Source: SAR324 cluster bacterium
GTDB lineage: Bacteria; Bdellovibrionota; UBA2361; JAAZON01
Assembly (NCBI GenBank): GCA_012797725.1
Contig: JAAZON010000640.1
Location: 1-5,018, forward strand
Reading direction: 5' to 3'
Length of the DNA: 5,018 bases
Shown: piece after piece, positions 1 through 5,018 of the stretch
How the letters are laid out: each line of letters opens with the position of its first letter
Position numbering within the stretch: position 1 is the first letter of the stretch
Notes under the pieces: generated by a model
What the model saw: only the letters and a program-made list of their open reading frames with translations
Told to the model about the DNA's origin: nothing
Database searches by the model: none
Program-made: the position numbers and the translations under genes

Positions 1-675
1 ATACTTCGTAGCGCTGCAGGTGGCTCTGAGTTTAACATAGCCTAGAAATGCTTTGAAACTTATACCAAGTATGGATTTGTTGAATATGTTCTCAACCAGG
101 CTCAACCACCACCAACCATCCATCACACTATTTAAAAGTGTGTCGCTACGCTTAATACAGGCACCCAGTCTCAGATTATGTTTTCCTGGAGGCAACTTCT
201 TCTGCATAACTTGCACAAAATGGGACTTACCCTTTGGCGTAATAGGATTTGGATCCCTATCTGATGCGTTATTGATTGAGTTGTGGTATTCGAAAATAAG
301 CTCCAAATCAGGAAAGGGAGCATCCATATCGACTAAATGACCTACGGTTGAATTCAATATCTTTTCAAATTCAGGATCACGACCAACTATTTTTCGCATG
401 GCAACGCGCCAAGTGGGCGCTCTAAAAATCAGCATTTTGCCGTTAGTATCACCTGTCGCCCGTTTGACTACAATCTTCATGGGGTATACTACATTGACAC
501 CTGACGTGTCTTCATTGATAGCACTTATCTTTTCTAGCTCTGGCGCTAAACCACCTATGAACCTTCCTTGCTTATAAATTGGAGTGGGATTGAAGTCTAC
601 AGACTTATTGGATTGAGCAAGCGAAAACGATGAGAAAACGATTGGAAGCATCATTAGCATCAATGCTCTTTTCAT
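1..675 (-). CDS. Secreted protein of unknown function (3' end beyond the window)
   Basis: This minus-strand frame stays open for 225 codons from an ATG at 675 to the left edge without a stop, so the C-terminus is missing. The start is well supported: an AAGGAG Shine-Dalgarno sequence lies 5 bases upstream. Residues 1-20 form a classic signal peptide (MKR, then a hydrophobic stretch ending FSLA before QS), so the product is probably exported to the periplasm or beyond. There is no lipobox cysteine. The mature part is polar and mixed, with stretches that look like beta strands. It has two cysteines, at about 173 and 220, which could form a disulfide, and an unusual WWW run at 188-190 before a hydrophobic segment. 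The phrase LPPGKHNLRL (161-170) resembles loops in extracellular beta-sandwich domains, but that is only a resemblance. I do not recognise the family. It is divergent from hydF and shows no functional link to it. Confidence 0.85.
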   Translation of the reverse strand, partial: MKRALMLMMLPIVFSSFSLAQSNKSVDFNPTPIYKQGRFIGGLAPELEKISAINEDTSGVNVVYPMKIVVKRATGDTNGKMLIFRAPTWRVAMRKIVGRDPEFEKILNSTVGHLVDMDAPFPDLELIFEYHNSINNASDRDPNPITPKGKSHFVQVMQKKLPPGKHNLRLGACIKRSDTLLNSVMDGWWWLSLVENIFNKSILGISFKAFLGYVKLRATCSATKY

Positions 676-680
676 GTTAT

Positions 681-686
681 CTCCTT
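681..686 (-). promoter_or_regulatory. Strong ribosome binding site of the left-edge secreted protein gene
   Basis: Read on the minus strand, the sequence is AAGGAG-ATAAC-ATG. This is a near-perfect Shine-Dalgarno core with 5-base spacing. It fixes the start at 675 over the other in-frame ATG codons, all of which lie further inside the signal peptide. It is the only strong ribosome binding site in the window. Confidence 0.8.
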
Positions 687-728
687 CGTCGTGAGTATGG
701 AATGTGATGGCTTCATAAATAGCATAAA

Positions 729-833
729 TTTCAATCTGAAGATAACATTTTATGGCCTGCAAATCCCGTCCAGCCACCCGTTTTAACCACGATTTTGCCT
801 GATTAAGGCTTAAAATGATGCCTTCAGATGAAA
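729..833. repeat. 105-bp imperfect palindrome (MITE/REP-like element or structured RNA)
   Basis: The two ends are inverted repeats and the inner parts pair in register. TTTC (729-732) pairs with GAAA (830-833). After a bulged A733, ATCTGAAG (734-741) pairs with CTTCAGAT (822-829). A 4x4 internal loop follows. CATTTTA (746-752) pairs with TAAAATG (811-817). After bulged T753, GGCCT (754-758) pairs with AGGCT (806-810), with one G-U pair. GCA (759-761) pairs with TGC (796-798), and AATC (762-765) pairs with GATT (791-794) around bulged T795. The apical loop is 766-790. This gives about 31 pairs, with 7 bases (799-805) unpaired on one side. It lies between two divergent genes, 53 bp from one start codon and 65 bp from the other. 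I see no coding frame and no clear target-site duplication. It could be a miniature mobile element, a REP-like repeat, or a transcribed structured leader. Confidence 0.65.
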
Positions 834-898
834 GATTGGACATCTCTATGTTAAGCTTCTAAAAACAAGTTGATTATGAGGTTTATAGAGCATAGAAC

Positions 899-2140
899 AT
901 GACAAGAAGAGGATTAAGAATTCACATTGGTATTTTTGGTCGGAGAAATTCGGGCAAATCAAGCTTGCTTAATGCCATTACGGGCCAATCAGTATCTATT
1001 GTTTCTGAAATTGCTGGAACAACAACAGATCCGGTTGAAAAAACAATGGAGTTTCTCCCGCTTGGACCAGTAGTCTTTATTGATACGGCTGGTATAGATG
1101 ATGTTGGCGCTCTTGGAAAGATGCGAATCGCAAAAACGCGACGCATTTTTGATCGGACAAATCTTGCTATCATTGTAAGCGCCAGCGGAGAATGGGGACT
1201 TTTTGAGGAGTCTCTACTGAAAGAGCTTACAGAGCTTAAGGTTCCAAGTGTAATAGTATTCAACAAAGCTGATCAATCACAAGCAAATCAGAAGACTCTC
1301 GCCAGCCTGCAAGGACGAGGACTGAAAGTCGTACATACTATTGCTACAGAAGGAGTTGGGGTACCAGAGCTTAGACAAGCATTACTTGATACAGTGCCCG
1401 CTGACTATTTAAATAATCCAGATATGATAGGAGACCTCGTAGCTCCAGGCCAACTCGCTGTGCTTGTCGTTCCCATTGATAAGGAAGCTCCAAAAGGAAG
1501 GCTCATTGTTCCTCAGGTCCAAGCAATTCGAAATCTTTTGGATAATGACTCGTTATGCATGGTCGTGAAAGAGCACGATTTGCGAAAAGCATTGAATAAC
1601 TTAAAACAGAATCCTGCCCTCGTTGTCACCGATTCCCAAGCATTTTTGAAAGTTGCGGCAGACACTCCTTCTTCTATTCTTATGACTTCATTTTCCATTT
1701 TGTTAGCAAGGATGCAGGGAGATCTGTCAGAATTAGTTTCTGGGGCAATGGCCATTGATAAACTGAGGCCAGGCGATCGAATCCTAATAGCCGAGGCTTG
1801 CAGTCATCATCCAATTGAAGAAGATATTGGCCGTGTAAAGATTCCAAAATGGCTCAATCAATATGTAGGAGGAAAGTTGGAGATAAGTCATGTCCAAGGC
1901 CATGATTTCAAGGAAGATATTTCATCTTACAAGCTTGTGATCCACTGTGGAGCATGTATGACAAATAGGCGTGAAATGTTAAGTAGAATCTTGAAATGCA
2001 AAAACGCTGGAGTACCAATAACAAACTATGGACTCACTATAGCCTATTCACTTGGAGTATTTGAGAGAGCGTTAGAAGCATTCCCTGATGTCCTTAAAAA
2101 ATACAGGGATATCAAAAATAGTCAAAGCGCGAAGAAATAG
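899..2140 (+). CDS. hydF: [FeFe]-hydrogenase H-cluster maturation GTPase HydF
   Basis: HydF is the cytoplasmic scaffold on which the 2Fe subcluster of the [FeFe]-hydrogenase H-cluster is completed, using products of the radical-SAM enzymes HydG and HydE, before transfer to HydA. The 413-residue length is normal for the family. The N-terminal GTPase domain shows the P-loop GRRNSGKS (14-21), switch TTT (41-43), DTAG (62-65) and NKAD (122-125). A middle dimerisation region follows. The C-terminal iron-sulfur domain has CSHH at 301-304 and HCGAC at 349-353, the CxH...HCxxC signature, with 45 residues between the two histidines. Cys301, Cys350 and Cys353 are the expected cluster ligands, so the protein looks intact. 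ATG 899 is the earliest possible start because an in-frame TAG lies at 893-895. The ribosome binding site is weak. The gene stands alone: its partners hydA, hydE and hydG are not in the window, so they must be elsewhere if the protein has its usual role. Confidence 0.97.
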   Translation: MTRRGLRIHIGIFGRRNSGKSSLLNAITGQSVSIVSEIAGTTTDPVEKTMEFLPLGPVVFIDTAGIDDVGALGKMRIAKTRRIFDRTNLAIIVSASGEWGLFEESLLKELTELKVPSVIVFNKADQSQANQKTLASLQGRGLKVVHTIATEGVGVPELRQALLDTVPADYLNNPDMIGDLVAPGQLAVLVVPIDKEAPKGRLIVPQVQAIRNLLDNDSLCMVVKEHDLRKALNNLKQNPALVVTDSQAFLKVAADTPSSILMTSFSILLARMQGDLSELVSGAMAIDKLRPGDRILIAEACSHHPIEEDIGRVKIPKWLNQYVGGKLEISHVQGHDFKEDISSYKLVIHCGACMTNRREMLSRILKCKNAGVPITNYGLTIAYSLGVFERALEAFPDVLKKYRDIKNSQSAKK

Positions 2141-2179
2141 ATTCTTTCATAACTTCGTCGATAGGATACACAAATGGCC

Positions 2180-2263
2180 TTCTGATTCTGATTAATGCAG
2201 CACACATTCCACCTACCGAACTTACGGCTGCGGAGAGCAGTTGTGCTGAAATCAGGGTCAGAA
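2180..2263. repeat. 84-bp branched palindrome downstream of hydF
   Basis: TTCTGA (2180-2185) pairs with TCAGAA (2258-2263). TT (2186-2187) faces GG (2256-2257) as two wobble pairs. CTGATT (2188-2193) pairs with AATCAG (2250-2255). After a small internal loop (2194-2197 against 2249), CAGCACA (2198-2204) pairs with TGTGCTG (2242-2248). Inside lie two adjacent hairpins: CCG/CGG (2216-2218 with 2225-2227) and CTGC/GCAG (2228-2231 with 2237-2240). The result is a closed stem with two branches, about 28 pairs in total. The region is richer in GC by eye than the DNA around it, which suggests a separate origin. It has no U-tract, so it is not a standard terminator. It may be a small repetitive element, the end of a decayed mobile element, or an RNA structure shared by the two convergent transcripts. 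Confidence 0.6.
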
Positions 2264-2300
2264 TGCAGAGAGCGGATGTGGTGAGCAGTCAACAACGGTT

Positions 2301-2351
2301 CGCAGAAGCAAAAAGAGTTAGCATTCTCTTTCAGTCTGCGGAAGCACCGCA
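2301..2351 (-). terminator. Tandem hairpins, likely terminator of the minus-strand operon
   Basis: On the minus strand, just after the stop of the small membrane protein gene, comes a GC hairpin TGCGG-TGCTT-CCGCA (2351-2337). It is followed by an AAAGAG/CTCTTT stem with an 8-base loop (2331-2312), which runs into a T-rich stretch (CTCTTTTTGCTT). An outer CGCAGA/TCTGCG pair (2301-2306 with 2335-2340) can enclose the second hairpin and would compete with the first. The position fits transcription termination. The AT-rich stem and interrupted T-tract make it a weak intrinsic terminator at best. Confidence 0.4.
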
Positions 2352-2358
2352 ATTACAT

Positions 2359-2562
2359 TTATTCTTTATTCCTATCGTCCGGTTTACTACCTTTGAAAAA
2401 GGCGACTATGCGTCCCCAGAAAAATTTTAAGCCAACAAAGAGGCCTGCAACGCCTGCCACTATAAGTTGTAATATCATGCTGCCCGAACCTGGGTCCAGA
2501 TAAGCATGTGCATTAAAGGGTAAAAGAAAGATTAGAATTGTCAGTAATATGAGATTTTTCAT
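2359..2562 (-). CDS. Small exported membrane protein with YLDPGSGSM motif
   Basis: This is a 67-residue protein. Residues 1-20 look like a signal peptide (MKN, a hydrophobic core, then NAHA before YLDPG). Next comes a YLDPGSGSM motif (21-29), then a hydrophobic, glycine-containing helix (about 30-49, LQLIVAGVAGLFVGLKFFWG). The tail is basic then charged, ending KPDDRNKE. If the first helix is cleaved, one membrane span remains with the motif outside; otherwise there are two spans. From memory, small proteins with a YLDPG(S/T)GS motif recur beside sulfatase-fold and envelope-polysaccharide genes. I cannot verify this here, and I know no assigned function. The start lies 13 bp after the stop of the upstream sulfatase-fold gene with no strong ribosome binding site, which suggests one transcript and translational coupling. 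A second in-frame stop follows one codon after the first. Confidence 0.85.
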   Translation of the reverse strand: MKNLILLTILIFLLPFNAHAYLDPGSGSMILQLIVAGVAGLFVGLKFFWGRIVAFFKGSKPDDRNKE

Positions 2563-2575
2563 AGCGTATTGTTTA

Positions 2576-4726
2576 TCATTCTTGAGGTTCTTGCGGAAGG
2601 GCTATAAGTGATATTTCTGGCCCTTTGTTATTTGAGACAAGATAGAGTCCTATGGCGTTAAGCTCAGACTTAAACGCATTTTCAGGAACAAAAAAAGCAA
2701 AACTGTCTGGATTTCCCTTCCCGTTAGTGCTGAATAATCTGTTAAATCCCCAAATTTTTCCATTTATACTGACAGCAAATTCCTGCCCGGGAGAAAGCTT
2801 TCCTTTGACTTTACCCCTTATTCCACAAGGACAATCCTGACCCTTTTGATCAAAAATCAAGCTCTTGCCATCCTTAGCCACACCTTTCTTCATAGTCAGT
2901 TTAAATGACAAATCCTGAGTTCTTTGCAAGGAAAATTCACTTATCGACTTAGACAATAAATTACTTCTTTCCCCGATGTAATAAGGATCTATTCCACTTG
3001 GGTTGGAATATCCCGGTAGTGCCAGTTTCCAATTTAACGTTTTAACCGGGAGAGAATCCAGCAATGCATATACTAGTTCTTGACCCTCATTCTCTGAGAC
3101 TTCATCAGGATTAGTGGTATTGTTGAAAGTCTTTGGATTCCTACCTGCAAAGGCTTTCTTTTGCTTGCGAGGATCTGAAGTACTGAACATTGAAGTACCA
3201 TCTATTTTCCAATCGAGAGGAATTTGTAATACATCGGCTATTGTCGGAAGCACATCTATAGTTTCAACATTTCTCCATTCTTCAACACCTTTCTTTTGTC
3301 CGGGCTTCTTTACAAACATTGGAATAGATAACATATCCTCATAGAAATTTAGATTATCGGGGTCTCCTCTTCTATAAGTTTCCGGTTGAAAGGACAAACC
3401 ATGGTCTGCGGTGATAATCACAAGAGCTTCATCATATACTCCAATACTTTTTAACTTGTTTATAAGCTTTCCCAATAAATTATCTGTCGCGGCAACTTGT
3501 AGAAGAAACTGGTGATAACCCCTTTCAATACTTTTTGGATCATTAACCCAACGATTATTTTCATATCCAATGGGTCTTCCAGAAAAATACATTCTGCCCG
3601 AGGGCATAAATTGAAAGGGCATATGCGGTAGTATTTGATGGGAGAAATAGAGTGTAGGCTTTTCGGGCTCTTTAATTGACCTTATATACTTAAGAAAGTC
3701 GCCATACCTGCTATCTTGAGAGAACTTTGGGGCCTGCCATGGAAGGTTAACATCATTCCAAAAATCCCCCCATTTACCCGTTACATCGGGAATATCCCAA
3801 CCAAGATCCTTAGGTAGCACTAAGTTTAAATATACTGCACTTAAATCCAAGAGCATTAACTTTAATCGCTGTGCACGGCTTGTTTTAGCACTAGGGCGGC
3901 AAAGTTCATCTGGACAAAGTTGCGTAAAAGGTTCTGATACTACCATGTTATGACTGGCACCAAGCATGGTGAAAATATTACGGGGACAATCGTTAAGGGT
4001 TGGCGTCAAATGAATGTTTTTTGGCAAAAGGCCCGTCAGGAGCGCGGGCATTGCAATCGGTGTAAATTGATTAACTGCGGTGGCATTTTTAAACCAATAA
4101 GATTCTGCTGCAAGGTTAGCAAAGTTTGGAAATCGCAATTGATCAATTTTTTGATCTCTATCCAAAAGTACACTCAGAGGAAATTCATCAAAAACCACAA
4201 GAACAACAGGCATCCTGCTCTTGTTGCTAACTAGTCCCAACTTCTCGGCACTATGAGAATGAAATACAAGACTTCTAAGTCCAGGTTTAACAAAAAATGA
4301 AATCAGAAGTATCGGCACCATGATTGCCAACATAGTTATGAAAACCCTTGGTAAATAAAAGCGATGATATGCATATGTCGCAATTCCTGTCGCAAGTAAA
4401 ACAAGAGTGACAACTTGCAAGCCATTTAGGTCGAGTGCTTTAAGCCCAATCCCCATAAAATAAAGGAAAAATAAGGCTGCAATAGCAAATCGTTCATACG
4501 ATACAGCTACTTTTTGACTTAAAAGTGAAAGAAGCAGACGTATAAATGTCAATATGGCTGGTATCGCAAATATGAGAATGGCACTAACAAAGAAGATCTC
4601 CACTGGATCTGCTCTGCGATTTACGAAAAATTCAGGGCCTCTGCCAACCACTTCGAAAAGTGGCGAAGCAATTGCTAAACTTGACAGCACCAAAACATGA
4701 AGTCCCCATTGTCTTTTTTCACTCAT
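2576..4726 (-). CDS. Membrane-anchored sulfatase/phosphotransferase-fold enzyme
   Basis: Numbering is from ATG 4726 (716 residues). Five hydrophobic helices (about 9-27, 42-69, 79-97, 102-119, 126-146) precede an alkaline-phosphatase-superfamily sulfatase domain (about 170-510), a topology like that of lipoteichoic-acid synthase. Metal-site candidates are Asp180 in VVFDE, His363/His368 in SHQILPHMPF, and Asp441-His442 in TADHG. The nucleophile position in FTPIAMPALLTG is Thr222, where true sulfatases have Cys or Ser (CxPSR). It should therefore not need formylglycine and may transfer or cleave a phospho-group, but the substrate is unknown. Cys271 and Cys276 (LCPDELC) look like a disulfide pair. 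A beta-rich C-terminal domain (about 595-716) has a CPC at 632-634. A TTG six codons upstream (4744) is an alternative start. Neither site has a good ribosome binding site, and ATG is preferred. The gene is first in an operon with the YLDPGSGSM protein. Confidence 0.9.
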   Translation of the reverse strand: MSEKRQWGLHVLVLSSLAIASPLFEVVGRGPEFFVNRRADPVEIFFVSAILIFAIPAILTFIRLLLSLLSQKVAVSYERFAIAALFFLYFMGIGLKALDLNGLQVVTLVLLATGIATYAYHRFYLPRVFITMLAIMVPILLISFFVKPGLRSLVFHSHSAEKLGLVSNKSRMPVVLVVFDEFPLSVLLDRDQKIDQLRFPNFANLAAESYWFKNATAVNQFTPIAMPALLTGLLPKNIHLTPTLNDCPRNIFTMLGASHNMVVSEPFTQLCPDELCRPSAKTSRAQRLKLMLLDLSAVYLNLVLPKDLGWDIPDVTGKWGDFWNDVNLPWQAPKFSQDSRYGDFLKYIRSIKEPEKPTLYFSHQILPHMPFQFMPSGRMYFSGRPIGYENNRWVNDPKSIERGYHQFLLQVAATDNLLGKLINKLKSIGVYDEALVIITADHGLSFQPETYRRGDPDNLNFYEDMLSIPMFVKKPGQKKGVEEWRNVETIDVLPTIADVLQIPLDWKIDGTSMFSTSDPRKQKKAFAGRNPKTFNNTTNPDEVSENEGQELVYALLDSLPVKTLNWKLALPGYSNPSGIDPYYIGERSNLLSKSISEFSLQRTQDLSFKLTMKKGVAKDGKSLIFDQKGQDCPCGIRGKVKGKLSPGQEFAVSINGKIWGFNRLFSTNGKGNPDSFAFFVPENAFKSELNAIGLYLVSNNKGPEISLIALPQEPQE

Positions 4727-5018
4727 CAAAACGCCATATGTCAAAGTTTATGAAACTGTTCAGACTGCAATTTGTAATTGCTCAAAATACCGAGCCAAGC
4801 TTAAATTACCAACACTTAATAAGTAATTACTACAATTCATGCCAGAAAATAGAAAGTCTAACAATTAATCATTAAAAATGCCTGAAAATAACATTAAATA
4901 TATCCGAGATTCTTCAATGATGAAATTTTAAAACTCACCAATCAAGTACCTTAAAAAAAGAGAATTGGTCGCTAGTGCCGTTTTCAACAAATTTTTTCAC
5001 CGTCGACCATCATTGCTA
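4727..5018. other. AT-rich non-coding right end upstream of the sulfatase operon
   Basis: This 292-bp stretch holds no convincing gene. Besides the tentative promoter and the dyad at 4814-4824, there is an ACCAAT/ATTGGT inverted repeat (4937-4942 with 4964-4969) with a 21-base loop rich in A on the plus strand. A minus-strand frame entering from the right edge ends at a TGA at 4984-4986 after ten codons and could be the tail of another gene in the same direction. A plus-strand frame with a GTG at 4975 also stays open to the edge. Neither can be judged from this window. Confidence 0.5.
4784..4812 (-). promoter_or_regulatory. Possible sigma-70-type promoter of the sulfatase operon
   Basis: On the minus strand, TTGGTA (4812-4807) and TATTTT (4789-4784) are separated by exactly 17 bases, and each matches consensus at four of six positions. 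This would place the transcript start near 4777 and leave a leader of about 50 bases before ATG 4726. An ACTTAATAAGT dyad (4814-4824) abuts the -35 box and could be an operator. In DNA this AT-rich, such matches are common, so the call is tentative. Confidence 0.25.

Noticed and set aside
53..340. 95-codon plus-strand frame
   Set aside because: It lies antisense inside the signal-peptide protein gene, which has a strong ribosome binding site and a longer open frame.
848..858. GTTAAGC (850-856), resembling an integron attC R' core (GTTRRRY)
   Set aside because: No matching RYYYAAC partner lies at the other end of the palindrome, and the gene orientations do not fit a cassette array.
2122..2352. 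76-codon minus-strand frame (TTG start) across the hydF / small-protein intergenic region
   Set aside because: It has no ribosome binding site, overlaps the 3' end of hydF, and its bases are explained by the palindrome at 2180-2263 and the hairpins at 2301-2351. The protein is cysteine- and arginine-rich with no recognisable domain. A remnant of a mobile-element gene cannot be excluded.
3170..3178. An ATCTGAAG copy inside the sulfatase-fold gene, matching an arm of the upstream palindrome
   Set aside because: It is a single 8-base match in coding sequence with no partner arm nearby, so chance is the simplest explanation.
3950..4234. 94-codon plus-strand frame
   Set aside because: It is an antisense shadow of the sulfatase-fold catalytic domain, with no domain or start signal of its own.
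4720..4744. Perfect TTGACA on the minus strand at 4744-4739, read as a -35 box
   Set aside because: The hexamer 17 bases further on is TGAAAA, inside the coding region, so transcription would begin after the preferred ATG.
4660..4875. 71-codon plus-strand frame crossing the start of the sulfatase-fold gene
   Set aside because: Much of it is antisense to the N-terminal helix region and the rest lies in the AT-rich upstream spacer. No ribosome binding site or domain is seen.
4975..5018. Plus-strand frame from GTG 4975 open to the right edge
   Set aside because: There are only 14 complete codons, with an A-rich GAG stretch too far upstream to be a good ribosome binding site. This is not enough to call a gene.

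Overview
The window looks like chromosomal DNA from an AT-rich, probably anaerobic bacterium with an extracytoplasmic compartment. The evidence is a gene for HydF, the GTPase scaffold that matures [FeFe]-hydrogenase, together with signal-peptide and membrane proteins. The sequence does not fix the taxon. An uncultured Gram-negative anaerobe, for example one of the former Deltaproteobacteria, would fit but is only a guess.

Layout, left to right. (1) A partial minus-strand gene runs off the left edge (675 to 1). It encodes a secreted protein of unknown function with a clear signal peptide and a strong ribosome binding site. (2) A 223-bp divergent intergenic region (676-898) holds a 105-bp imperfect palindrome (729-833) that can form about 31 base pairs. 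Its apex is C-rich, and the opposite strand there has closely spaced G-runs. (3) hydF lies on the plus strand (899-2140) and is complete, with all GTPase motifs and the iron-sulfur cysteine cluster. No hydrogenase, hydE or hydG gene is visible nearby. (4) A convergent intergenic region (2141-2358) holds a second palindrome (2180-2263) that folds as a closed stem with two hairpin branches. It is followed by tandem hairpins (2301-2351), probably the terminator of the opposing operon. (5) A two-gene minus-strand operon follows: a five-helix membrane protein of the sulfatase/phosphotransferase fold (4726-2576), then, 13 bp later, a 67-residue protein with a YLDPGSGSM motif (2562-2359). (6) The AT-rich right end (4727-5018) carries a possible operon promoter and no convincing gene.

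The parts probably belong to three unrelated functions: hydrogenase maturation in the cytoplasm, a membrane or envelope-modifying enzyme with its small partner, and a secreted protein of unknown role. The most unusual feature is that hydF stands alone with a large, differently built palindrome on each side. The palindromes may be small mobile or REP-like elements, or structured RNAs. Choosing between these needs a search for copies elsewhere in the genome.
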